Assembly: GCA_019022495.1 (NCBI GenBank)
Contig: JAFEKR010000002.1
Coordinates: 2,356,001 to 2,420,000 of the forward strand
Origin: Epichloe hybrida
Lineage: Eukaryota; Ascomycota; Sordariomycetes; Hypocreales; Clavicipitaceae
Direction: 5' to 3'
DNA: 64,000 bases
The translations under genes and the position numbers were made by a program. This document shows positions 12,441-23,445 of the stretch, in pieces. Under the pieces are notes generated by a model. It was given only the letters and a program-made list of their open reading frames with translations, did no database searches and was not told where the DNA came from. The first letter of the stretch is position 1; each line of letters opens with the position of its first letter.

Positions 12441-15400
12441 ATGTCGACCGACGTCGTGAGCGCTCCAGAGCCTGTTGACCCTGGGGCAGTCTCCGGATCA
12501 GGACCCAGCTCCGACCCATCATCAACAAACCTTGAAGCAGTTGGCTCTGCCCCAATGCCTGTCTCTTCTAACGATGCCGCCAATGTGCAGGAAGAAATTG
12601 AGTGCGCGAAGCCTGCCGCTCCAGTCTTTCTGCATTCGCCACCCGACAGCAGCAATGCGACCAAATCCGAGGGCAGCGACTCGGAGCTTAGCGAACTCGA
12701 AGACGAACCGACCCTCGACGATGCGCCCTCCGTAGAGACGTCAGCTAAGGCACTAGAGCCAGCTGAACGGGCCGAAGACGCAGAAGATATAGGAGAGGTG
12801 CTGCCCGACGAATGGTCTGGAGCCGTGCCCATTTTTCGCCCTACATGGCACCAGTTTCAGGACTTCAAAAAATTCGTATGTTCTCGAAGCCACAAGATAC
12901 GGGTGCATTTGACTAATCGTTGGAATCATGTAGATGAAAAAGGTGGATTGTTATGGCATGAAATCCGGCATCATCAAGATCATTCCCCCCAAAGAATGGA
13001 AAGACGCCCAACCTCCACTGGACGAACTCGTCAAAACCATTCGGGTCCGGGAGCCCATTAAACAAGACATCATGGGCTCCAATGGAACTTATCGCCAAGT
13101 TAATATCCTTCACGGCCGATCGTACAATGTTCCACAGTGGCGGCAACTCTGCGAACAGAGCGAGCACCAGCCTCCGGCCAGACGTGGTGAACGCCGAGCG
13201 AACGCTGACAAACCGAGATCGACTCGGTCGCGTCCTGCAGCCCCCAAGTCCACTGTTCCATCACCTCCCAAGAAGCGCGGCAGAGGGCGGCCCGCTAAGA
13301 ACAAGACCAAGAGGACCACCGAAGAGGTTGAGGAGCGTCCCATGACACCGGTGTCACCAAAGCCAGAGACTGATGAGGAGGATTCCAAGGACAAACCAGT
13401 TGATTCCATCGAGCAAGAAGAGCCGGAGGAAGACGGATCCAAGGATGACGAGGAAAAGCCTGGTGCTGGCCGAATTGGAGGTAGAATTGGGGCAATCAAG
13501 GCCGCCAAACCGAAAACACAGTCCGTTTCAGCACGCCGAAAGTACAGCAGAAGGGAGGGATCAGCCATGATTGACGAGGCAGCTTTCAAGGACTTCGATT
13601 ATCAGATGGACATTTCAGAGTTCACCCCGGAACGCTGCGAAGAGCTGGAACGTGCGTATTGGAAAACCCTGACGTATGCCGCACCTCTGTATGGTGCAGA
13701 TATGATGGGCACCCTCTTCGACGAACGGACAGAAAATTGGAATCTTAACAAGCTTCCCAACCTGCTTGACGTTTTGGGAACGAAAATCCCTGGCGTCAAC
13801 ACAACTTACCTGTACTTGGGCATGTGGAAAGCTACCTTTGCCTGGCATTTGGAAGACGTGGACCTCTACAGCATCAACTATCTTCATTTTGGTGCCCCAA
13901 AGCAATGGTACAGCATATCTCAAGCTGATGCGCGTCGCTTCGAGGGAGCTATGAAGAGTGTGTGGCCGGCTGATGCCAAGGCGTGCAGCCAGTTCCTTCG
14001 GCACAAGGGATTCCTAATTTCTCCACATCATTTGTTGCAACAATATGGCATCAAGGTGAACAAGGTTGTGTCGTATCCCGGAGAATTTGTCGTGACATAT
14101 CCTTATGGCTATCACTCAGGCTACAACTTGGGTTATAACTGCGCAGAGGCTGTCAATTTTGCGCTCGACACCTGGTTGGAAATGGGCAAGATTGCGAAAA
14201 GGTGTGAATGCGCTCAAGCTCAGGACAGTGTATGGATCAACGTTCATGAGATTGAGCGCAGGCTACGAGGAGAAGAAACCGAGTATGAAGAGACCGATGA
14301 AGAGGACGATGAAGACAACGATAACGAACTCTCCGGTCTTCCAACACCCCCAGCAAGCCACGGGGTCAAGTTCAAGGACGCAACAAGAAAGCGAAAGCGA
14401 GGCCTGGGTGACAAGGGCCCGAAGTCGAAAGTCAGAAAGATCAGATTACGACTGAAGACAAAGACCGAGCCCCCTTGTTGCCTTTGCCCAAATGATATCG
14501 CTCGGTACGAAGTGCTGCCGACAGATGACGCTCGTAAAGCTCACAAGCTATGTGCTCTTTACCTTCCCGAGACGTACATCGACTCTGTCGATGGTAAAGA
14601 GATTATCTGCAATGTCGGAAGCGTTCACAAGGACAGACTCAGCCTCAAATGCTTGTTTTGTCGCTCCAGGCGTGGAGCGTGCTTCCAATGTTCCAACAAA
14701 AAGTGTGCCAGAGGATACCATGCTACTTGTGCTGCAGCTGCAGGCGTCTTTGTCGAGGATCAAGACATTCCCATATTTGACGAGAACGGCATCGAGTACA
14801 AAGAACAGGCGTTTGAATTCAGTTGTCGATTCCATCGCGCGAGACGAGATAAGAAGGCTGATGGAGAATCGCTGGAGGGCGACTTGCGCATCCGGGCAGC
14901 TGCTAAACAGCTTCACACTGGCGATGTTTGCCAGCTGCAATTCCTCAAGGGCGAAATTTTTGCTGGCACTGTCGTCGAAAATCGTGAATACGAAGAGACC
15001 TTTCTCGTTGACATTCTCCCCCATGGGTATGTCTTCATGTGCAACCCCCCCCATCCCCACCTTGCCCGACTGTGTGAACCCAGGCCGATGCTAACTGTAT
15101 GAAGCGATCGCATTGAGGTGGAATGGAAGTGGCTAATCCTGCCCGAACCCTCCGACTACCACCTGCCAAAGGCTTCTGCGAAAGCCCTTCCTATGCCTGC
15201 TTCGCGGAAAGCCAAGGTTGAGCTCAAGGCGAAGAGACTGCAAGACGAGACTCCAAAGAGGGACGACGTCTTTGCTGAAGGCTACAAGTGGGCCGAATTC
15301 GTGTCTCACCAAGTGTGCAACAAGGACCAGACCAACGTCGATCTTTCCCGGGCCGAGCAGGTTTGGCATTATCTGGGCAAGACATCTACCGAGGCCAGGG

Positions 15401-16761
15401 CACAGTACACCGAAGACCCGGCGCAGCCACGTCACAACCCAAAAGGCAACTTTCTGGATACGATCCCCAAGCCTCCCAAACCAGCTCCTGCAGCACGGCC
15501 TTCATATAATCATCAGTCATACATTGCAAAAGCGATGTCATACTCATACAATCTCGCAGCAAATCATGTCGCAGCGAGCATGGCCGGAAGTCACGTCTCG
15601 TTCGAGAAGCCTTATGTCTACAAACCCAAACCGCTTATTCATGCCGATTCAACGACGTACACGGATCAGCAATTTGCGCCTTGCAATCCACCGGCAGCAG
15701 CGGTCGATTCCGCTCAAACGTTCCATAACTACAACCGTCAGACTCCTACCTTTTCGAAACCACCGGCGATACACCATCAGCCCACGTGTATCGACCCGAA
15801 TCAAAACTTTCGCCATTCACAAACGCATACAGACCAAGGCCAACTTGCTCACCGGCCCGTTGTCGCTTCAACTGGCCAGCAGGGCAAGCCATCGTGGCAA
15901 GTCCACTCGTCGGTTTACCAAAAGTACCCGTTCTTTCAGGTAAATCATAACCGGTAAGTCATGGAATATCACCTCTCTCAAGTCATGGAATATCGCTTGC
16001 TAACGAATGACGCAAGTGGGCCGTCTAATTATCGAACACCATATGCGCCATATGGAGGATTCACCAATGGATATGAAGGCAATCTCAGAGCACATATGAT
16101 GTCGAGAAACCCTAATTTTGCAGAGCAACCATCTACTAGCCCGGCGTCGACCACTCAAGGACTCATTCGACAAGAACAGCAGCAAAAGCAGCAACCACAA
16201 CAAAGCCAAGCAACTACTGCCACACAGGTACCGAAGCCCAAGCCTCCGCCCCCGACAAAGTCTTTCAAGGTTGGACTTCCTGCTGCATTTCATCTTTCGC
16301 TACAATCGACTAAATCAGCCCTGCAGGTTCCGGCAAAAATATCCCCTGTGCCGCTTCCCCCACACGTTGTAGCTGCCATGGCCAAAACGTCGCCACATAC
16401 TCAAAACACGGGCCCAGAGCCAAAAGGAACGGCGGCTGCAAACCTCACAGCATCAGGATCATCGCAGCCGCAACCAGCCACAGAGAGTTCGGTCCCCCGG
16501 CACGCTCATATGGACTCGGGGACATTATCGTCATCACACATGCCATCAGTGAGCGCTGAATACCAGTCCTACCACGCCCAGAGACCCAGGCCACAGGCCA
16601 CACCAACAAGGCCAATATCACAACCTATGCAAGAGTTTGCCGATGTGCCCGGATCCGAATCTATGCTGTTTATGGACAGGATGATGCAAAATTTGAGGAG
16701 AGCGTCTATGAACGGAGACAGGAGCAGCAATCGGACCGCTGCCACAGACCTGTATCAGTAA
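12441..16761 (+). CDS. kdmA: KDM4-type JmjN/JmjC histone demethylase with PHD fingers, 1373 aa
   Basis: Exons are 12441-12875, 12934-15026, 15105-15953 and 16017-16761, with GT-AG introns of 58, 78 and 63 nt; the last two carry GCTAAC branch sites. JmjN (IFRPTWHQFQDFKKFMKKVD) spans roughly residues 130-170, across intron 1. In the JmjC core, the Fe(II) ligands appear as His450 and Glu452 in FAWHLEDVD and His539 in GYHSGYN, so catalysis looks intact. Two PHD-type zinc modules with CCLC and SCRFH landmarks run from about 660 to 776. A Tudor-like segment (GDVCQLQFLKGEIFAGTVVE) follows, then a disordered Gln/Pro-rich tail. The architecture matches KDM4/KdmA 2-oxoglutarate dioxygenases, which remove H3K9 and H3K36 methyl groups in the nucleus. 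Arg/Pro AT-hook-like patches (KKRGRGRPAKNK) lie between JmjN and JmjC. Exact site specificity cannot be read from sequence. Confidence 0.93.
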
Positions 16762-17574
16762 CGTGGGAATTCGGCTACGAGGCCCCCCATGCTCAGACAA
16801 ACCAAAGAAGCAAAACTCTCTTTTCTTCTCTTGCGATCAATTGTGTGCACACAAGATAAGTCGAGGCGGAGGCAGTATTATTACACACAAACGGCGTTGA
16901 CATGGAATTGGTGTTTCACGGGAAATGACGACGGGTTGTCCCATGCGAGCCCAACATTATCTTATGGCATGAGAATCAAGGATATGCAACTTATGGTGGC
17001 GGTTCAGTCAGGACTAGCTTTGCACGAATTTATGTACATTCATGAGTCGTTCATCGAGTCGAGGGACTCAGCGGAGAACGAAAAGAGGATTTGCGATACT
17101 GAGATATGCACGAAATAAACATAATCTTGTCAATCTTGCCTAGACGAGACGAGACGTGCTTGGAACGACAAGGTCCACCACGTAGAACAGCCGACAAGGT
17201 TATTCAACAGGGAGAATAAGAAAAGTACGCGGTTGAAGACAGTGACAGATGCAGATGCAATAGATGCTAAACGACGCATGAACAGCAATTCATTAATGAT
17301 GGGAGAATGGCTGGCTGAATGGTACTGTCCGTGTCCGACGCCCAACTCGGCTGCAATTGCCGACCACTGCGGCGACCAGTGACCACCACCTCTGACGCCA
17401 TCAAAATGCCTCCACAACTACGGAGTACGGAAACAACCAACCGCAACCGCAGCCCATTCAGTCGCACAAAAACGCTCTAGTCATTTCACCGCATTTGACA
17501 CGGTGCCTCATCTCGACCGAGCAAACTTCGCTTTTGAGAACAAAGCCTCGCCGCGGCTAACACGCCGTCGTCAC
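16762..17574. other. Intergenic region between two plus-strand genes
   Basis: This holds the 3' flank of the demethylase gene and the promoter of the aminotransferase gene. A perfect TACGGAGTA 9-mer occurs at 17419-17427. Small open frames (under 110 codons) have no recognisable domain. Confidence 0.5.
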
Positions 17575-19421
17575 ATGTCTCGCATGCATTCATTCTCACC
17601 TCTACAATTCGCTCTCACAACATCCACAGCCTCAGCCATCACTCACAAGGTCCCTCGACGCTTCTTCCAAAGCACCGCCATGACCGGACTCAGCCGAATC
17701 AAGCCAGCTGCCAGGGTGTCTGGCCAGAAGCAGGATGTCTGGTAGGAAGCCTTCCTTTCCCACGCCCTCTGCTCCCAGCCCTCGAGTAATACATGTACAC
17801 CCATCTGTTCGTGGCCACTGACTCTTCTTCTCCAACAAAAAAGGTCCATCATCAATGAAGCCGCCGCCGCTTCACCCAAACAGCCCATTGTCAACATGGG
17901 ACAGGGTTTCTTCGGCTACAACCCCCCAGACTTCATTCTCAACGCGGCAAAGGAGGCTCTTGACCGCGTGGAATGCAACCAGTACTCGCCTACCAAGGGG
18001 CGACCGCGGTTGAAGAAGGCTATTGCCGATGCCTACTCGCCCTTCTGGGGGAGGAAGATTGATCCCGAGACCGAGGTGACCATTACCACTGGCGCCAACG
18101 AGGGTAGGTGGCTCTGCTGATGCGCCGACGGCTGTTTCTTCTCCCCAACGTTCGGCTGAGGTTATTCCTCTGCAGGTATGCTGAGTGCCTTTATGGCATT
18201 TATTGAGCCGGGCGATGAGGTCATCATTTTTGAGCCCTTTTTCGACCAGTAAGCTACTTCAGAAGCAGGAAGGCCTGCTACTCGATCGAGGGGACAGACT
18301 AGAAGCTGATGATCTGCGCAGGTACATTAGCAACATCGAAATGCCAGGTGGCAAAATCGTCACTGTCCCTTTGCATCCGCCCAGTACTGGCGCAACAAGG
18401 ACTTCTTCCGCTGCCGACTGGGCAGTGGACTTTGAGGAGTTGGAAAAGGCAATCACGCCCAAGACTAAGATGATTGTCCTCAACACACCACGTATGATCT
18501 TTTCCCTTTCCTACTTGATTCGGTCCCAATCAGATGTATCATCTACTGAGTCATCACAGATAACCCTGTCGGCAAGGTTTTTTCCAAAAAAGAGCTCCAA
18601 AATATTGGCCATCTATGCGTCAAGAACGAAATCATCATTCTCTCCGACGAAGTCTACGATCGACTGTACTATGTTCCCTTCACACGCATGTCCACCTTGT
18701 CGCCCGAGATTGAAGCCCTCACCATTACTGTTGGATCGGCAGGCAAGAACTTTTACGCCACTGGCTGGCGAGTCGGTACGTTCTGTCCTCGGTTTCACTC
18801 TCACCTCTTTAATTGGTGATGAAGTAGAACAGCAAGAAAAACTTGCATATTGTGTCATCCCGTTCATCCGCCGCCAGGGCAGTGAAAAAAAAAAAAAAGA
18901 CTAACGACGTTGGGATCCAAATAAAAGGCTGGCTCATGGGTCCCGCCGACCTCATCAAGTACGTCTCCGCCGCCCACACCCGCATCTGCTACTCCTCCGT
19001 GTCCCCCCTCCAGGAAGCATGCGCCGTCGGCTTCGAGCAGGCTTCTGCCCAGGGCTTCTGGGACAGCACCATCCACGACATGAAGTCCAAAATGGACCGC
19101 TTCAACAAAGTCTGGGACGAGCTGGGCATGCCCTACTCTGACCCCGAGGGCGGGTACTTTGTTCTCGTCAACATGAACAAGGTGAAGCTGCCGGAGGACT
19201 ATCCGTTTCCCGACCACGTTGCCTCCAGACCGAGGGATTTTAAACTCGCTTGGTTCCTGATCCAGGAGGTCGGCGTGGCGGCTATTCCGCCCACGGAATT
19301 TTACACCGATAAGAATGCGCATTTGGCCGAGGACTATGTGCGGTTCGCGGTGTGCAAGGATGATGAGGTTCTGGAGGAGGCTAAGAATCGATTGAGGGGG
19401 CTGAAGAAATATATGGAGTAG
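17575..19421 (+). CDS. BNA3: Kynurenine aminotransferase, class I PLP-dependent, 459 aa
   Basis: There are six exons: 17575-17741, 17844-18103, 18176-18248, 18322-18491, 18560-18775 and 18928-19421. All introns are GT-AG and phase-consistent. Family marks are NMGQGFFGYNPPDFI, YSPTKGRPRLKKAI, HNPVGKVF, ILSDEVYDRLYY and VGSAGKNFYATGWRVGW. Lys286 in SAGK is the expected PLP Schiff-base residue, and YVRFAVCKDD holds the substrate-carboxylate Arg. The enzyme converts kynurenine plus a 2-oxo acid to kynurenic acid and likely also acts as glutamine transaminase K. The N-terminal 40 residues (MSRMHSFSPLQFALTTSTAS onwards, Ser/Arg-rich, few acids) look like a mitochondrial presequence. Starting at Met 17680 (MTGLSRIK) would give a cytosolic form, so dual targeting is possible. 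Its 3' end faces that of the multicopper oxidase, 250 bp away. Confidence 0.92.
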
Positions 19422-19671
19422 AATGGGAGGGGTGGGGGGTAACGAGAGAAAACGTTGAAAATAGCAAAATGCAAATGGGAGATGGGGAGTATAAAATCAT
19501 TTTTCCATAGAAATAGCACTGCGTAAAGAAAGGATCCGACAACGGTGAATCCGTCGTCTTCCCCGCGCATTGGACTCATGCAATAGAGACATTGATTGTG
19601 TTTTGGTGGCATTTCTGGTCAACCTCGCTCGCACGCGCACTGCACCACATATATTGTACCTTTGTGTGTAT

Positions 19672-21606
19672 TCATGTATGTACCTCCTCATCAAAGTGTA
19701 CCACCCTTGGCGCGTGCGTCTCATTCCCATTCACGTCCCCTCCATATACCAAGTATCCATTCACAGCAGGCTTACCCGTCTTCATGATATCCTCTGCGTC
19801 CCCGTGCACCCATACAGTCTGCATCCCCATCACCATGTGCTGCAGAGTATGGCAATGGACCATCCACACGCCCGGCTGGGTGACTCGCACGCGCCATGAC
19901 CGCCATCCGTGCGTCTCATTCACGCCCACGGTTTTGTCATACCTATACAGCAGAGTGGTGTCCCTCAATACGGGTTGTGTTCCCCGGAGCTGCTGCTCTG
20001 CCACCTCGGGGCTCCAAGCGCCGCGGGCACCGCCCATGTCGTGGTAATGTCTGCCGTGGGCGTGCAATGGATGAGTGTCTTGCGTTCCGTTGGCGAGGCC
20101 TGATGCTGATCGGGCGCCATGTTGTTGAAACACAATCTCGATGACCTCGCCCACCTTGGCTGGGTATGTTTTTGTTTTGGGGTCAAGACCGCCGTTGGCT
20201 ATGGCTGCTTTGTAGTCTGGCAAGTAGGCTGTTTGATTCTTGTAGAGCGCAACGAGGTACGGCTCTTCAGCCACGGTGATCGGCCGAGGGGTCTTGTTCC
20301 CTTCTAACCAGGCATTGTCGTTGATGGTCCAGATGAAGTACTGATTCTCAATAAGCTGGGTATTCAGTATGACGCGGCGGGTAACTTCCTTGGCGGTGGG
20401 GGCATCATTCGGAAAGAGAGGTTGCAGCACGTAGTCGAGATATCCTGCTATGGTGGGAGGGAGCGTCATGGGAGGTCTTTCCGGGTTCCTGTCGCGGGCC
20501 AAGCGGCGTACCTTGTCTCTCGGGCTTCTGCAAGTGTTTTTGTACAAGAGGACAGCATAGTTTGTCACCACTTTAGGTCGATCTCGCGACTCGAGCTGCA
20601 CGTAGTAGTCCAGTCTGCCTTCTCGAAGCAGCTCGGCGCATGATTTGGCGCGGAACAATGCGCTGTACCGTTGACCGGACCCGATTTGCAACAGGTCAAC
20701 AGGGTATGGCCTGGTGTATTGCCCATCCGCCTCGATTATTTCCAGACTCTCGTTCCCGTGCTTTTCAATCCCCATGAGCGCCAAGCTGAGAGCCGTCGCG
20801 CCAACAAATCGAAATCGGTATGTCTCGCCTGGATTGACTTTGATGACACTCAGAGCGCGGGTGGATGCATCAACGGCCCTGTAATTAGAGATCGACTCGC
20901 CGTTGATAAGCCACCCGTTTGGTTCACCCGACCATCGCATCGGCGAAGCTTCGAGACCGCTCTCAATCTCCGCGTCAGTTCGATTCCAATACTCCTGGAG
21001 GAAGACGATGCGCTCGCCGTTGGTCTTATACGGTGGATGACGTGGATCATCGACAATCAAGGCGCCCGTGGCGGTGTTCGCTTGGAAACCAACATGCGAG
21101 TGGTAGTAGTACGTGCCTGCGGTTGACGTTTCCGCCTTCAACTGATAGTCGAAGTAGTGATGTGGTGGAATGGGCCATTGGCTGGCGAGAGGCGTCCCGT
21201 CAGAGAAGGGATAGGCTGCTAGAGCTAAGCCGTGCCAGTGCTGATGGGGAGAGACAAACAACGGTCAGGGAAGGGTTGATTGATTGTTCCGAGTTTTCTT
21301 GTCCTCCCTGAATAGAAGTAAAGAAACGAAACGCCGCTGCAATGGAGCACGTACCATGGTGAGATTTTGGTGTGCCATGTTATTGTACACTCGGATCCAG
21401 ACGACCTCGTTCTCTTGGATCCGCAATGTTGGTCCCGGCAAGGAATTGTTGACCAGGACCGATTCTCGGTACATGCCCCCGATGCTGATATTCTGTTGAG
21501 TAACACTCAGCACAAAGTTAGGGTTGAATGAGCTGTCATGTTTGTGAACTCGCCCCGCCGCCAGGGTCGATGCGATTGCCAAGCTGAATGGGCCGAATAG
21601 CTTCAT
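19672..21606 (-). CDS. Multicopper oxidase, ascorbate-oxidase/laccase-like, secreted, 606 aa
   Basis: There are two exons, 21606-21355 and 21240-19672, with a 114-nt GT-AG intron placed just before the first copper motif. The N-terminus MKLFGPFSLAIASTLAAG is a typical signal peptide. All four copper motifs are present: HWHG (85-88), YYHSHVGFQ (His131, His133), HPLHAHGRHYHDM (His474, His477, His479) and HCHTLQHMVMGM (546-557). The last supplies the type-1 Cys547 and a candidate axial Met557. The segment after motif 1 reads SQWPIPP rather than the QCPI of classical laccases, as in ascomycete ascorbate-oxidase-like enzymes. Cupredoxin domains 1 and 3 thus hold a complete type-1/2/3 copper centre, so four-electron O2 reduction should work. 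The substrate (phenols, pigments or ascorbate) cannot be told. Several NxS/T sites suit a glycosylated extracellular enzyme. Confidence 0.92.
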
Positions 21607-23445
21607 CTTTGACAGCAGGGCCTCGACTGACCCAGGAAACTGGCCGCTTGGGTGACATTAGAGGCAAAACGAAGCAGCGAGCATCGTGAGGAGAGCTTCC
21701 TTTATATTTATTTTTATTTTCCTCCAGTCCGCTGCATTCGTCCTACTTGAATAATCTGCCCATGTCCGTCAACCCTCAAGGATTGTGGGGACGAAGACAT
21801 GGAGCCGCTGGGTCTTCATGTACGGAGGACGGCATCAATTTTCGCCTCGCAATTCATGGTAATCAAAGCCATGCCGATCCATGACCAGGAAATATAAGCA
21901 GGGGCTGCCGACGATACCGACGACGAATAAGAATGCGGGCTGTTCAAAATCACCCTTGTTCACAGCCGCGTCGCCCGTGCCCTTGTGTTATAAATTAGGT
22001 CCTGGACTCACTGGCCAGTGAGGCGCCTGAGGGTCATTGCGTCCAGAACAAGTATTTCCATGCATGGATATGACTCGCGAAAGAAGGCACATATCTGACT
22101 GGGTCTGTCTCACTTGGTCGCGCTTCTCCAAGCTCAGGCCCAAGCCGATAATACGGGCCAACGGCCCACTTCGGCATGTACATACTACATGTATGTTCAA
22201 CATGCGGTACGGAGTACGCACGGCTGAGTCGGTGGTTATGCTCGGCTCGTTCATGCCGCCAGCTGCATGTAATAATGAGGACGGATCCGTAGATATGGTT
22301 CGTATAATACATGTAGACTCTGCGTTGGAAGGGATATCTCCCGATTTGCTAAAATCAGAAGGAGACGTCAGCCGTCGTTTCTGAAGAGGCAAGGCGAGGC
22401 ATTTTGCAACCCCCCAGAAGAATGAAGATGAGAAAAATACGACATGGGGGACCTGCACAACAGTCGTACACCCAGACAAGCGGGCGTTGCCAATTGATGT
22501 GATGATGATCAAAAAGCAAAAAGCAGGAGCAATTTGTCCTCGGCTTCCCCATCGTCCGACGGGGCCTGCAACCGACCTACCCCATAGACCGTTGCTGGAC
22601 GAAGCAGCCAGCTCCTCTAATTGAACACCCAACACGCGATGCCGCCCATGTTGATCCATCGTCGGTGTCCCAAAGTTGTCGTTCGGAGGTAGTACATGCC
22701 GAGAGCGGATGAGATCAGCATTGTCTTGAGCCAAAAAGGTCGACAGGTATGAGGGTTTGAGTGGTCAGGTCGTAAAAAGAAGCAGCATAATAATAATGGA
22801 AGAAGTTCTTGGACAATCTCCGCAACCCCGCCGTGGGATTGAAGTCTATCATAGTACATAGTGGCCTGGTGGAGGCCCCCGCAATGGAAGTGCACCGCGA
22901 AACGGAAGCGGCCGATATGCGATGAACCAGAGCCAGACTAGTCTGCTTATCAGCTCCAGCTGGCGGATTATTACACATCGATGGCCGCAGCTGTTAAACA
23001 GCTGTCTGTCGGCAGACATGAGTTGAACGAGTTGAACGAGTTGAACGAGTCGAACCAGACCAGACGTCACCCACCCCGTCCAAGACCAAGACCCCCCAAA
23101 TCACCAGCCAGCCGCAATTTGTCGCCACCCGTCTGGCTCAAAGTGGACAACGCCGCCGTCCTCCAGCTCCAAAGTTTCCTTTTCTCCAGCCTCAACTACA
23201 AAACCTCTGCTGACCCCTCACAAGTAAGTCTTGTCCCGCTCGCCTTTCCTCTGAATCGTTTTGGGCCTGCGCTGCTTGCTTGCTGTACATGTTTGCCCGC
23301 CTGCGTACTATGTACTCTGCCCGTTCATCTTGTTGTATAATTAGCATCCATCTCAGCGGCGGCATCATCGTCACGTTTTGGACTTATTCTCGGGACTAAC
23401 TATAGACCCCTTTTTGATTTCTCGGCCACAGTAACTTCACCAGTC
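21607..23445. other. Divergent promoter region between multicopper oxidase and xanthine dehydrogenase
   Basis: This 1.8-kb stretch feeds two genes transcribed in opposite directions. It holds a TACGGAGTA 9-mer (22208-22216), a CGG-N6-CCG palindrome (22903-22914), and a short tandem run of the 9-mer gttgaacga at about 23023-23050. Open frames here (for example 248 codons on the minus strand at 21988-22734) begin with non-ATG codons or lack any domain signal. Confidence 0.55.
22902..22915. promoter_or_regulatory. CGG-N6-CCG palindrome, candidate UaY/PPR1-type activator site
   Basis: The sequence aCGGAAGCGGCCGa places CGG and CCG inverted half-sites six bases apart, about 530 bp upstream of the xanthine dehydrogenase ATG. 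The Aspergillus purine regulator UaY and yeast Ppr1 are Zn2Cys6 proteins that bind TCGG-N6-CCGA. This site matches except for A instead of T at the first base. Purine-inducible control of xanthine dehydrogenase is established for Aspergillus hxA; occupancy here is inference. Confidence 0.4.

Noticed and set aside
21988..22734. 248-codon minus-strand open frame between the multicopper oxidase and XDH
   Set aside because: No recognisable domain, no codon bias like the neighbouring genes, and it lies in the shared promoter region; antisense open frames also overlap it.
19422..23445. A secondary-metabolite or degradation cluster formed by aminotransferase, multicopper oxidase and XDH
   Set aside because: No synthase, transporter or P450 is present, and the enzymes belong to separate pathways; adjacency alone is not evidence of a cluster.
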